Below, one piece after another: positions 15,188 to 24,399 of a DNA stretch of 64,000 nt (its first letter is position 1; every line of letters starts with the position of its first letter). A program made the position numbers and the translations under genes. The DNA comes from a virus. The notes beneath the pieces are model-generated. The model did no database searches, was not told the DNA's origin, and saw only the letters and a program-made list of their open reading frames with translations. The stretch is taken from positions 87,190-151,189 of the IMG/VR virus record IMGVR_UViG_3300020055_000005; one strand, written 5' to 3'.

Positions 15188-16167
15188 TTCTTCTCCTTCG
15201 GTTCAAATTGCACAAGATGGTCATAGTTATTACAGTAATCACCTTTCTTTCCTTTGGTATCTCTATATAATCCATTATCCCACCATTTAATAAAATCTAT
15301 GAATTTCTTTCTTCTATCTGCAGACTCATCGATGTTTGTCTCATATCTGTTCTTTCTACCATCGTATTCTAACACGATGTGCTCACCAGCAATCTTGTCT
15401 TCAGGCATATACGTTGCACCATCTATCATTCCTATTTTAGAATGTTGATGAAAGAAATGCACAAAGATGTGATAACTATAATCACCTAGTAATCTATCTC
15501 TCCAGTGTGGTATGTTAGGGCCTTGATATAATAATATATCACCAACTTCTAGTTCAACACACTTTGCACCGTTTTCAATTCTCTTACGTGGACTGACACC
15601 CTGTGTTATTTCAACTAATTTTTTGTTATCTTCGAAGTCAATATAGTCCTGATCATTCTGTACCCATATCTTCCATGGTTTACCATCATCAGTATGATAG
15701 TCTAAACAAAGTGTCGCACTGATTTCACATGAAGGTCTATCAGTATGTGAAGTTAATATTGCACCTCTGTCATACTTACGTGTGTAAGAGTAAGTTTCTT
15801 TTAGGTTCATGTCTATAACATCAGTCAACCTATCTCTGATATATCTGTGTAATGCAACTGCCCATGGTGTGCAGTAACCACCCTTAGATTTGTTTATCGC
15901 ATCATCAGGTGTCATGTGAGTGATATCTTTTTCTTCACGATACATGATTGCACTGTCCCAATTCTCATTCTGTTCGACAGTTTTCCATGCATCAAGTGTC
16001 ATGTTGATAATTTCTTTAGGGATAAAATTACGTAAAACTACGTATCTGTCTTTCCACAATGCCCATGTCTCAGGAGTTGTTTTACCTGATACTTTTTTAC
16101 CACCCTTTTCATTTCCATAGGGATGATGTATATAATTTACTGTTCGCTTTTCAAATGGTATAGTCAT
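15184..16167 (-). CDS. 2OG-Fe(II) oxygenase-like protein (327 aa)
   Basis: ILTSHTDRPSCEISATLCLDY gives the HxD-type motif and LYQGPNIPHWRDRL the distal His and Arg, the layout of a prolyl-hydroxylase/phytanoyl-type DSBH enzyme. Lies between nrdA and nrdB, which is unusual; whether it acts on nucleotides or DNA bases cannot be told. Fourth clear oxygenase in 8 kb. Confidence 0.65.
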   Translation of the reverse strand: MTIPFEKRTVNYIHHPYGNEKGGKKVSGKTTPETWALWKDRYVVLRNFIPKEIINMTLDAWKTVEQNENWDSAIMYREEKDITHMTPDDAINKSKGGYCTPWAVALHRYIRDRLTDVIDMNLKETYSYTRKYDRGAILTSHTDRPSCEISATLCLDYHTDDGKPWKIWVQNDQDYIDFEDNKKLVEITQGVSPRKRIENGAKCVELEVGDILLYQGPNIPHWRDRLLGDYSYHIFVHFFHQHSKIGMIDGATYMPEDKIAGEHIVLEYDGRKNRYETNIDESADRRKKFIDFIKWWDNGLYRDTKGKKGDYCNNYDHLVQFEPKEKK

Positions 16168-16176
16168 TACTTTATC

Positions 16177-18489
16177 CTATATTGCACATGCCTCGCAGTC
16201 TTCCTCATCTTCTTGGTAATTACTCATTACGTTAGCTGCATCATCTACTGCACTTGGTAGTTCTTCTAATACATCTTCTTTCTTACCATCCATAGTATTC
16301 TGATAGTAAGAAGTTTTCCATCCGTACTTATATGTAGTCAATAAGTCACGTGCCATAACTGAAATAGGTACTTCACCGTTCTCATAGTTCTCAGGATTGT
16401 ATGACCAATTACCTGAGATTGCTTGATCAAAGAACTTCTGCATCACTGCAACCACATTGATATATCCTGTATTGTCTTTCATATCCCATAGTAGTGTATA
16501 TGCAGACTTCAGGTGTGAGTACTGAGGTACGATTTGTTTCAGTGTACCCTTCTTACTCTTCTTGACACTTAGATAGTCTCTAGGTGGTTCAATACCGTTT
16601 GTTGCGTTACAAACAACACTAGAACTCTCTGAAGGCATCTGTGCAGTCAGTGTAGAGTGTCTTAATCCAAACTCTTTGATATCTTTTCTGAGTCCTTTCC
16701 AGTCCATGTATAAGTTGTTAGGTGTAATCTCATCAACATCTTTCTTATATGTGTCGATAGGTAAAACACCATCTGCATATTTTGTTCTGTCAAAATACTC
16801 ACATGCACCTTTTTCTTTTGCAACCGTGTTGGACGATTTTAACAGATAATACTGGAACTTCTCTGTAAGTTCATGCACCAAAGACCATGCACCTTCATCA
16901 CTGTACTTGAGTTTGTTCTTTGCAAGATAGTGTGCAAGACCAATGTATCCAATACCTAATGATCTACGTGCAAGTGTTGACCTCTTTGCGGCTTCGACTG
17001 GATAGTTCTGATAGTCGATTAACTCCTCCAGTCCTCTTACTGCAAGGTCACATAGGTTTTCAAGTTCATCCTCCTTGATAAGTCCTACATTAACTGCAGA
17101 CAATATACACAGTGCGATCTCCCCCTCACCATCGATATGTTCGATTGGGTCTGTGGGGAGTGTAATTTCTTGACATAGGTTACTCATGTTTACTTTGTCT
17201 TTAAAACTACTGTGAGAATTACTGTGATCTATGTTCATGATATAGATTCTGCCAGTCTCTGCACGTTCTTTTAATAAATCAGTAATTAATTCTCTCGCAC
17301 TAATCTTAGTTTTAGGTATGGACGTTGCACGTTCATACTTCTCATAGAGTTCATCGAACTCAGGTGTACCAAATGCATCATATAAGCCAGGCACATCATG
17401 TGGAGAGAATAGTGTTATTTCTCCATTTGAAAGGAAACGTTTATAGAAGAGTTCGGATAACTGTATCGAGTAGTCCAACTTCCTAACTCTGTTGTCTTCA
17501 GTACCTTTGTTATTTTTAAGGACAATAATGTCTTCGATTTCTTGGTGCCAGATTGGGAAATGGACTGTTGCACTTCCACCTCTGACTCCGTTTTGGGTAC
17601 AACATCTAACTGTTGATTCGAATTTTTTGAGAAAGGGAATAACTCCAGTATGTTGGACTTCACCACCTCTGATTCTTGCACCCAATCCTCTGATTCTTCC
17701 TGCGTTGATTCCGATACCTGCACGTTGAGCAACGTATCTTCCGATAGCCATGTCTGAACTGAAGATTGACCCCAAGGTATCATCGGAGTCAACGAGGACA
17801 CAACTTGCAAACTGTCTGAGTGGAGTTCTAACTCCTGACATGATTGGTGTTGGTATGTTAATTTTGAAAGTTGATATGGCATCATAGTATCGTTTAATGT
17901 ATTCAAGTCTATTCTCCTTGTATTCTTTGAATAGTGTCATTGCAATTAAAATGTACATGAACTGTGGTGTTTCATATACAGTACTTGTTGATCTGTCCTG
18001 AACCAAATACTTATCAACTACCTGTTGCAATCCTGCATAAGTGTAATCTAAGTCTCTACCATGTTTGATGTATTTGTTCAGTGTTTCAAATTCTTCATCT
18101 GAATAATGGTTTAGTATGTCATCATCATACACACCATGTTCTATATTTCTTTCTACAATCTCTTTGAGTGATGGATAGATTTCTGAGTCTTTCCATTTAG
18201 TATTGAACACCTGTTTCTGAACTGCAAACAATAGTAGTCTAGATGCAACAAATTGATAGTTTGGTGATTCTAACGAAATCAGATCACTTGCACTCTTGAC
18301 AAGTATCTTTTGGATTTCTTTAGTGGTGATGCCATCATAAAACTGTAACCCACTATTCATTTCAACCAATGACTCTGATACACCTGTAATACCTCTACAG
18401 GCCTTCTCTACCATTTTGTGGATTTTATCTAAATTGATTTCTACTTTTGAACCGTCAGACTTGACTACCTTGATGTCCGTGTTACTCAT
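16177..18489 (-). CDS. nrdA: Ribonucleotide reductase, class I alpha (large) subunit (770 aa)
   Basis: Begins with an ATP-cone-like segment (IKVVKSDGSKVEINLDKIH). Active-site features: QFASCVLVDSDD, the NMSNLCQEITLPT loop, CILSAVNVGL, the CNATNGIEPPRDYL segment and a C-terminal redox pair CEACAI. The start MSNTDIK overlaps the primase stop (ATGA). Normal length. Supplies dNTPs with NrdB and glutaredoxin. Confidence 0.95.
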   Translation of the reverse strand: MSNTDIKVVKSDGSKVEINLDKIHKMVEKACRGITGVSESLVEMNSGLQFYDGITTKEIQKILVKSASDLISLESPNYQFVASRLLLFAVQKQVFNTKWKDSEIYPSLKEIVERNIEHGVYDDDILNHYSDEEFETLNKYIKHGRDLDYTYAGLQQVVDKYLVQDRSTSTVYETPQFMYILIAMTLFKEYKENRLEYIKRYYDAISTFKINIPTPIMSGVRTPLRQFASCVLVDSDDTLGSIFSSDMAIGRYVAQRAGIGINAGRIRGLGARIRGGEVQHTGVIPFLKKFESTVRCCTQNGVRGGSATVHFPIWHQEIEDIIVLKNNKGTEDNRVRKLDYSIQLSELFYKRFLSNGEITLFSPHDVPGLYDAFGTPEFDELYEKYERATSIPKTKISARELITDLLKERAETGRIYIMNIDHSNSHSSFKDKVNMSNLCQEITLPTDPIEHIDGEGEIALCILSAVNVGLIKEDELENLCDLAVRGLEELIDYQNYPVEAAKRSTLARRSLGIGYIGLAHYLAKNKLKYSDEGAWSLVHELTEKFQYYLLKSSNTVAKEKGACEYFDRTKYADGVLPIDTYKKDVDEITPNNLYMDWKGLRKDIKEFGLRHSTLTAQMPSESSSVVCNATNGIEPPRDYLSVKKSKKGTLKQIVPQYSHLKSAYTLLWDMKDNTGYINVVAVMQKFFDQAISGNWSYNPENYENGEVPISVMARDLLTTYKYGWKTSYYQNTMDGKKEDVLEELPSAVDDAANVMSNYQEDEEDCEACAI

Positions 18490-19523
18490 ATTTTCTTGTA
18501 CTCCGTTAGTTTTAATTTTGCAGAGAGACCATTGTATGTACAAGAGTTAATAATGTCTACTACTTTATCTACTGTTAGTCCACTCATAATCATATCATTT
18601 ATATCTTTTAATTCTCCTACTCGTTTATCATCCCAAATGCACACGTTCCATCCGTCATCGATTACACCATCTATTTTCTTGATGATTTCTTCGTTTCTAG
18701 GTTCGTTGTCGTAGATAAGTATTGCATTCTCTTTTAAATTCTTATCAATCTTTTTAAAATCACTACCACCTACTGCAATACTGTTTGGTAGGAATAAACT
18801 ATCTATTGGCCCCTCTGTGACATAGATAGTATTTGATTTGTCCACATTATTCAGGTTATAGATGAGTGGAACGTCATCTATGAATCGCATGGTAAGGTAA
18901 CGTAATGGTGAGTCATTTATTGCACGTCCACTTACACCTAACAATTCCCCATCATCATTGATGAATGGGATGACAACTCTAGGGTCATTACCCAAGACTC
19001 TGTCTTTATATTTGAGAGACAGATGTGAGAGTGATTGTGCATTTTGGACGAACCATAATGATCTTATCGCATCATCAGGAATTAGACGTTGTTGAAGATA
19101 CTCTCTTGCAACAATTTTATCCCATGCACCGTGACACACTGCTTTCAATGTCTCTTCAGTTTTATATAGTGATTCTTGACGGTCAACCTTGGGTTTGAAT
19201 TTGAATGCACTTGAGGGAGGCATACGTTGAGGTTGTCGTCTCCCCTTACCACTTTCTTTCAACCATTCCTTCACATATTCTTTGTGAATCACAGGAAAGT
19301 TTTCCTTTATAAAATTAACTGATGATGTGGATTTACCACAATTGTGACATTTATAGATGTACGACTGGTCTACAGCAAAGTGATAACCACGTGCCTTGAA
19401 TGTGTTTTTAGATGAATCACCACAGTATGGACATCTGTGGTTTAATGTGTTCTCATTTACCCATTTAGCCCTGTCCAGTGAGGACATGACCATATTGAGA
19501 TATTTTCTCTCTAACCATAGCAT
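18486..19523 (-). CDS. 61: DNA primase, gp61-like (345 aa), leaderless start
   Basis: N-terminal zinc ribbon CPYCGDSSKN...CHNCGKS (about 33-63) and a TOPRIM segment (NTIYVTEGPIDSLFL ... AILIYDNEPRNEE). Works with helicase gp41 to make lagging-strand primers. The ATG lies six bases after a TATAAT, matching the leaderless pattern of this phage. Confidence 0.9.
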   Translation of the reverse strand: MLWLERKYLNMVMSSLDRAKWVNENTLNHRCPYCGDSSKNTFKARGYHFAVDQSYIYKCHNCGKSTSSVNFIKENFPVIHKEYVKEWLKESGKGRRQPQRMPPSSAFKFKPKVDRQESLYKTEETLKAVCHGAWDKIVAREYLQQRLIPDDAIRSLWFVQNAQSLSHLSLKYKDRVLGNDPRVVIPFINDDGELLGVSGRAINDSPLRYLTMRFIDDVPLIYNLNNVDKSNTIYVTEGPIDSLFLPNSIAVGGSDFKKIDKNLKENAILIYDNEPRNEEIIKKIDGVIDDGWNVCIWDDKRVGELKDINDMIMSGLTVDKVVDIINSCTYNGLSAKLKLTEYKKI

Positions 19524-19529
19524 GTATCT

Positions 19530-19535
19530 ATTATA
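19530..19535 (-). promoter_or_regulatory. -10 element of the primase promoter
   Basis: TATAAT six bases before the ATG at 19523. No good -35 is seen (CTAGAT at the right distance), so it may need an activator or be an extended type. Confidence 0.5.
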
Positions 19536-19570
19536 CTATGGTTTTGAGAGAAAATCTAGTGGGTTTTTAA

Positions 19571-19786
19571 CTATTCTGCATCGATCAATGCTTGGATTTC
19601 TGCAACCTGTTCGCCATGTGTGACCATTGAAGCATCATATGCAACCTTTTGAGGGTCATCTGCTTCCATGTCTGCATAACCAGTAGGTTGAGGTGGTAAT
19701 CCTGCGCCATTGAACCATGCAAGTCTTCCTGCCAAGTCATCCATGCCTGGAATTGTTGGGGTATCGTATCCTTCAGGTGCTGCCAT
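19571..19786 (-). CDS. Hypothetical late protein (71 aa)
   Basis: Acidic, Pro/Gly-rich protein (MAAPEGYDTPTIPGMDD ... IQALIDAE) with CTAGGAG ribosome site and a TATAAATA late promoter 33 bases upstream. It resembles small virion accessory proteins of marine myoviruses; function unknown. Confidence 0.55.
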   Translation of the reverse strand: MAAPEGYDTPTIPGMDDLAGRLAWFNGAGLPPQPTGYADMEADDPQKVAYDASMVTHGEQVAEIQALIDAE

Positions 19787-19819
19787 GATTGTGTTCTCCT
19801 AGTTTGAATTGTACTACAT

Positions 19820-19827
19820 TATTTATA
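19820..19827 (-). promoter_or_regulatory. T4-type late promoter box TATAAATA
   Basis: Perfect match to the gp55-dependent late consensus, upstream of the 19786 start. Confidence 0.65.
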
Positions 19828-19842
19828 AAATTACAACCTTGT

Positions 19843-20307
19843 TTAGACAATAATTGCTACTGTTCCTGCAATGATTACTGCACAAACAATTGCACCTATA
19901 AAGATTGCAATACCATCTAGTACGTTTTTTCTAAATTCTGCCTTTGCACGTGCTCGAATGAGTCTTTGTTCTCTTATCTTTCTTCTTTCTATCATCATGT
20001 CTTCATAGAAATCAGACTGACCAGTGTAGATAAGATACTCTCTAAGTTCTTTCTCCATTTGTGCAATTTTGTATTTTGCAGATGTAACTTGAAGTGCCTG
20101 TGCTTCGACACTTTTACCTGAAAACATCTTTCCAAATACTGATGGATTTTTTGCGTATTGATTTGCCTCTGCTATATTTTCTTTTGCATCAAACCATCGA
20201 CCAAAGAACTCCGCCACGTCTTGAGCCTCTCGACCCATCTCCATACCTTTTTTGATTGCATTATAAGCAGAGGATGCCATACTCATCGCAACTGCGACTT
20301 CGACCAT
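19843..20307 (-). CDS. Membrane protein (154 aa)
   Basis: Amphipathic and charged body with a C-terminal hydrophobic segment (about 128-153, GIAIFIGAIVCAVIIAGTVAIIV). A GATAAATA late-type box lies just upstream (about 20333). Not recognised by family; marine T4-like phages carry similar proteins beside a larger coiled-coil membrane protein, as here. Confidence 0.55.
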   Translation of the reverse strand: MVEVAVAMSMASSAYNAIKKGMEMGREAQDVAEFFGRWFDAKENIAEANQYAKNPSVFGKMFSGKSVEAQALQVTSAKYKIAQMEKELREYLIYTGQSDFYEDMMIERRKIREQRLIRARAKAEFRKNVLDGIAIFIGAIVCAVIIAGTVAIIV

Positions 20308-20330
20308 GGTTAAGTTCCTCTTCTGATACT

Positions 20331-21503
20331 TTATTTATCTTTAGAGAGGTCTTTAACCCTGTTTTTTGGTACCTGTATTACGTATCTATTTTCGACTACT
20401 TTAGGTTTCTCATCTTCGATTTTACGTGCAATGAGTCCTGCAGAAGTAATCAATAGTAACACTGCAAGTGGGTCAAACACAAAGATAAGTGCAAAAATGA
20501 CCCATCTAATAGCGTTGTCAAGATACTTGACAGAGTCATCTTGACCGTAAATAACCTCTGCAATGTACTTTATAGGGCCTACTTCACGTTCAAAACCGAG
20601 TATTTCCTGTTCAAATACAAATCTTTCGTTCTTATACTCCTGTATAGTGTCAAGAAGTGTATCTATATCTGCATTGTATTCATTGGTCTTAACTATCTTC
20701 TCATCTAGATCACCAGTGGATAGGTTCTGCAGTCTGTTGATTTCTGCATTCGCAGAATTAATGGTGGATTGTGCCTGTTCTCTATATTTGTCTATATTTC
20801 CTTGTTGAACGGTTATATCTGCTCTTATACGGTCTCTCTGCTCCTTCTGAGATGCATATAACTCTTCTGCTTGTGCAACATAATCGATTACCTGAACCTC
20901 ATCATTGAATAACCCTTCATTCAAAGTAATCGTTTCGGTTCCTTTACTTCTTAAATCATTGACACTATCATCTAATGATTTAAGTTCTGCACGTAGACTA
21001 TCTATTTGTCCTTGTGCATAATCAATATCACCTTGAACTCTATCCCACGCACCATCTCGTATTTCTATCTGTGCGTTTACAGAATCTGTTACATCGACAC
21101 TATTAGTGTCAAGTGCAGTAATTCTTTGTTCTACTAAATCTATCTGATTTTCTGTTCTTTCAATCAGTCCGTCGATACGTTGTATCTCTGAGTTTGCAGT
21201 TGCAGTTGCATAAGATGTGTCTGATGATGCCTTTGCAAGATATCCAAAGATTCCAAGTGATGTGATTAACATGAGTACTACTACACTAAGTGTCAAATAG
21301 TACTTCATATAGTTTAGTTTTTCCCAAAAGAGATGGAGATAAGTTGCAGTAACTATCTTACCAAACTCTAATGCACCTGCCATTATAACAACTCCCATGT
21401 ACGCACCTGCAAATATAGTTGCAAGTCCCAACACTGAGAAGTAGGCTGCAATACCAGCAATGCCCAACGATGTAAATAATGCAAGATAATTCAAAAATTT
21501 CAT
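20331..21503 (-). CDS. Large coiled-coil membrane protein (390 aa)
   Basis: Three N-terminal helices (about 5-25, 30-50, 68-90), a long coiled-coil of about 200 residues rich in Asp/Glu/Gln, and a C-terminal membrane segment (WVIFALIFVFDPLAVLLLITSAG). The layout is like DUF4407-type proteins. Probably membrane-anchored with the coil on one side. Role unknown; may reorganise the host envelope late in infection. Confidence 0.6.
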   Translation of the reverse strand: MKFLNYLALFTSLGIAGIAAYFSVLGLATIFAGAYMGVVIMAGALEFGKIVTATYLHLFWEKLNYMKYYLTLSVVVLMLITSLGIFGYLAKASSDTSYATATANSEIQRIDGLIERTENQIDLVEQRITALDTNSVDVTDSVNAQIEIRDGAWDRVQGDIDYAQGQIDSLRAELKSLDDSVNDLRSKGTETITLNEGLFNDEVQVIDYVAQAEELYASQKEQRDRIRADITVQQGNIDKYREQAQSTINSANAEINRLQNLSTGDLDEKIVKTNEYNADIDTLLDTIQEYKNERFVFEQEILGFEREVGPIKYIAEVIYGQDDSVKYLDNAIRWVIFALIFVFDPLAVLLLITSAGLIARKIEDEKPKVVENRYVIQVPKNRVKDLSKDK

Positions 21504-21506
21504 AAT

Positions 21507-22268
21507 TTATCTAAGTCTTGTCAACACATCATATAATTTTTTTCTTTTCTTAGGTTTCCAATGTGCAACGTCACTACCTGTTCCTGCGACTGCACTTCCT
21601 GTTGCGTTGACTGGTGCATCCTCCATCATATCAAACTTCAGATACTTCATCAGTTTGTTTGCGAGGTCATGTCCTGCTTCTATATCAGATGGGAAGTGTA
21701 CTCCCATTCTAACTCTACCCATTGCAGACTTGATTGCACCTTCAAATAATCCATTCTTATGTTCAGGGTAGATTGTTGCATAATAGTTTGCAACTAATTT
21801 TGGTTGCACTGTATGTCCTGATGGATACGATGGAGTCTTTGCAGTCTCCGTTTTATATCTATCGAAAGGGATATTAAGTGCTTCTGCGATTTGATATGGT
21901 CTTGGTCTATTAAACATGTTCTTGTAGTGTTTAATGATTGGTTTTGCCTGTTGACCAAGATATACCAGTCGTTCTTCATCATAATACAGTTCGTTCTCCT
22001 CCATATATTCTTGTATGTAATAGTATGGATTTTCATCTGTGTTGACGTATTCTAATTCATGTTCTTTAGTCATGGAATCTCTCATCTTTTTGACTTCTTC
22101 GAGTTCCATACGTGTTTGTTTAGAATCGTTCTTATCAGGTGTCGGAAGTGTAATGTCTTTCCAGTCACCTGAGAATGCTTCAATCTTTTTATATTTGGGT
22201 TTCTTTAATTCGTCTTTTGGTGCGAATCCCATCAGATTGATGGTTTGAATTGTCTCAATATACATCAT
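21507..22268 (-). CDS. PAP2-superfamily phosphatase (253 aa)
   Basis: All three signature parts of PAP2/class A acid phosphatases are present: the NRPRPYQIAEALN region (motif 1), YPSGHTVQPK (motif 2) and RVRMGVHFPSDIEAGH (motif 3). Catalytic His pairs and Arg are intact. No signal peptide or membrane span, so it is a soluble form. Substrate may be a lipid or nucleotide phosphate; the location in the late block suggests a virion or late role. Confidence 0.8.
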   Translation of the reverse strand: MMYIETIQTINLMGFAPKDELKKPKYKKIEAFSGDWKDITLPTPDKNDSKQTRMELEEVKKMRDSMTKEHELEYVNTDENPYYYIQEYMEENELYYDEERLVYLGQQAKPIIKHYKNMFNRPRPYQIAEALNIPFDRYKTETAKTPSYPSGHTVQPKLVANYYATIYPEHKNGLFEGAIKSAMGRVRMGVHFPSDIEAGHDLANKLMKYLKFDMMEDAPVNATGSAVAGTGSDVAHWKPKKRKKLYDVLTRLR

Positions 22269-22857
22269 CTGCAGTTACCAGTATTCTTTTACCTTCACAT
22301 ACAGCTGCGTATACTTTTATACCGTAAAACTGTGAGTGTAGGTTGTTTACAAATAGTTCCGATTTTGCTTCGAAGACATTTTCAAAAGGGTAATTCACTT
22401 GTGTTGTATGTCTTCTTAATCTATACTTACCACGTTCAAGATCATCAATGTTTGCAAGTTCTTCTGCAATCATTTCTGCATTGATGATACCTTCTTCCTT
22501 CAACCATTTGTAGTATTCTTCTTCTAGTCTCTCTAATTGATCATCATCTAACTCTTGGTTCTCTTTCAACAATGCAAGTGCAACAGCGTATGATGCAAAT
22601 TGTGTTTTACCAAACGGAACCTTTTCGATAATTTTCTTTAGATTAAAGACGAGTCTATGTAGAGGTGTAAGTGATGCCTTTTCCTCTGCAGTTTTAGGGT
22701 TATTCTCGACTTTTTGATTTGACCCTTCAACAGATTTTAGTTTAATTCTGTTACCCTTATCATCAATAAACCCAAATTTATATGCGGCTTGTTTGGTAAA
22801 AGGTGTAGTCAACATCTTTAAAATACGAAAGACTATTAATGTATCTACTACTCTCAT
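22255..22857 (-). CDS. Conserved-looking late protein (200 aa), possibly leaderless
   Basis: Contains a central charged helix-rich segment (QELDDDQLERLEEEYYKWLKEEG). The late-type box CCTAAATA ends five bases before the ATG. No family recognised; position suggests a virion-associated protein. Confidence 0.6.
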   Translation of the reverse strand: MRVVDTLIVFRILKMLTTPFTKQAAYKFGFIDDKGNRIKLKSVEGSNQKVENNPKTAEEKASLTPLHRLVFNLKKIIEKVPFGKTQFASYAVALALLKENQELDDDQLERLEEEYYKWLKEEGIINAEMIAEELANIDDLERGKYRLRRHTTQVNYPFENVFEAKSELFVNNLHSQFYGIKVYAAVCEGKRILVTADDVY

Positions 22858-22862
22858 ACTAC

Positions 22863-22870
22863 TATTTAGG
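22863..22870 (-). promoter_or_regulatory. Late-type promoter box (CCTAAATA)
   Basis: One-to-two base variant of TATAAATA, five bases before the ATG at 22857, placing that ATG at the T4-style +1. Confidence 0.45.
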
Positions 22871-22882
22871 TGTTTTGAACGG

Positions 22883-22958
<76 letters not shown>

Positions 22959-22959
<1 letters not shown>

Positions 22960-23330
22960 TAAAGTTCCCTTAACCTACTAATTAATTTCTGATCTAGTGG
23001 GATATTGCTTTTGAAATCTTCATCGACTAGTTCTAGATATATCAACATAGTCTTAATGGATGACCAGTATGTGTCTTCTTTTATTTTGAATTCTAACATT
23101 CTCATGCATGGTTCAAAACCAAACACATTGAAAAGTGTTATAATGTGGTTCAACATCAAACGTTCACGAACCTCACCATACTCATGATGACGATACAGAA
23201 GTCTTTTGAGGTATCGGAAACGTCTCAGGTCTTCTTGAAAATCTTCAATGTCCTCACATTGAGGGTCATCGTAGTATTTTAATGCGAATGCCTGAAAGTT
23301 TTTAGATGTGAGTTTATCAAATAATCCCAT
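22959..23330 (-). CDS. Conserved phage protein, hypothetical (123 aa)
   Basis: Helical, charged protein (MGLFDKLTSKNFQAFALKYY ... RYLKRLLYRHHEYGEVRERL). Similar short proteins occur in the late cluster of T4-like marine phages, but I cannot name the function. Stop codon overlaps tRNA-Thr by one base. Confidence 0.6.
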
Positions 23331-23350
23331 AATATAAAGTATTTAGAATG

Positions 23351-23373
23351 TAAAAAGGGGACTCAAAGTCCCC
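23351..23373 (-). terminator. Rho-independent terminator
   Basis: GGGGAC-(5)-GTCCCC stem followed by TTTTTA on the minus strand, just after the 23379 stop. Confidence 0.8.
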
Positions 23374-23378
23374 AAATG

Positions 23379-23819
23379 TTACACTAATGAACCGTAGACT
23401 TTGAAAGAACCGTTGTCTAGTTGTTCATATTTGAATTTTACATCGATGACTTTTTCTTCTTTTTCAATTTCATCGATGGGCGTATCGACTGACTTACCGA
23501 CGATCTCACCAAATTGTGAGAATGATACTACCATCTCACCTGACCCTGCGAAGTCTTCTTCTGCGACTTCATTTCTTGGGTCGTCTGAAGGATGTACAAC
23601 TCTGTTGATACCAACTTGTGCAAGTTTAGATTCCACTTGACCTACAGCGGCCTTTGGGTTTAGGAATTCTGATACTGCAGTGTGTCCTAAAATTGCGTTG
23701 ATTCTTTGTTTGACATCTTCGTCTGTTACTTCGTAAGGAACTTTCTCAGATGAAAGTCCTGAACCAAAGAAAGTTGATGGTCTGTAAAGTTCTGTTACAA
23801 ATTCTCTAAAATTTTTCAT
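23379..23819 (-). CDS. Putative virion-associated protein (146 aa)
   Basis: Starts MKNFREFVTELYRPSTFFG; the KNFREF-type N-terminal helix recurs in neighbouring proteins (24981 and 31852 starts), perhaps a shared packaging or scaffold-binding signal. The rest is acidic and beta-rich. No enzyme motif. Confidence 0.55.
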   Translation of the reverse strand: MKNFREFVTELYRPSTFFGSGLSSEKVPYEVTDEDVKQRINAILGHTAVSEFLNPKAAVGQVESKLAQVGINRVVHPSDDPRNEVAEEDFAGSGEMVVSFSQFGEIVGKSVDTPIDEIEKEEKVIDVKFKYEQLDNGSFKVYGSLV

Positions 23820-23827
23820 AATACGTC

Positions 23828-24091
23828 CTATGCGTTTGTTGCTACTGGAGTTCCAAAAACAGTTGCACTATCTGAAAAAACTTCATCAGTTGGGTCTTTG
23901 TGTAAGTCGATTGATTGACCTGCACCTATATGAATATCCCCAATTAATACGTTTGCAGATGTCTCTACTGACACTATGTGAAATGCAGTGTCACTATTGT
24001 ATAATCTAACAACTGTTGATGAACCGAAGTTACTACCGTTAGTTGAACCAACTTGTAGTGCTTCATGTCCTGCCAATAACTTATATTTCAT
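23828..24091 (-). CDS. Small putative structural protein (87 aa)
   Basis: Beta-rich, Ser/Thr/Gly-rich (GSTNGSNFGSSTVVRLYNSD) with no charged helices, like decoration or fibre-associated proteins. Nine bases separate it from the next gene. Family not recognised. Confidence 0.5.
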   Translation of the reverse strand: MKYKLLAGHEALQVGSTNGSNFGSSTVVRLYNSDTAFHIVSVETSANVLIGDIHIGAGQSIDLHKDPTDEVFSDSATVFGTPVATNA

Positions 24092-24101
24092 AATTTATCT
24101 C

Positions 24102-24386
24102 TTAACTGTCAGCGAGTACTGTATCGTCGTCAACGTCAGGTGTGTTTACATCTGAATCGTCATCGAAATCAGCAACGTCTGCTCCCATTGAACCTGATGA
24201 CATTGCAACCAATGTCTCCCATTGAGTTCTAGAACCTACTACTTTTCTTAACTGCCAACCTTCTGACTTAACACCAGCGTTTGCACCAACTTCAGCGTTG
24301 TCTGCACCGTATGTGTTAGCCTTATCTGCAGTATTAAGATACTTAGGTTTTGATGCCTCGTCGTCTAATAATCCCCAAAGTGCCAT
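24102..24386 (-). CDS. Small putative structural protein (94 aa)
   Basis: MALWGLLDDEASKPKYLN followed by WQLRKVVGSRTQWETLVAM and an acidic tail. Proteins with this opening and a 'WxxRxxGxR..W' centre are common among cyanomyophage virion proteins. Specific role unknown. Confidence 0.6.
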   Translation of the reverse strand: MALWGLLDDEASKPKYLNTADKANTYGADNAEVGANAGVKSEGWQLRKVVGSRTQWETLVAMSSGSMGADVADFDDDSDVNTPDVDDDTVLADS

Positions 24387-24399
24387 ATCTTTCTCCTAA

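Noticed and set aside
17415-17906. 163-codon minus-strand frame inside nrdA
   Set aside because: It overlaps highly conserved NrdA sequence in another frame and lacks a ribosome site.
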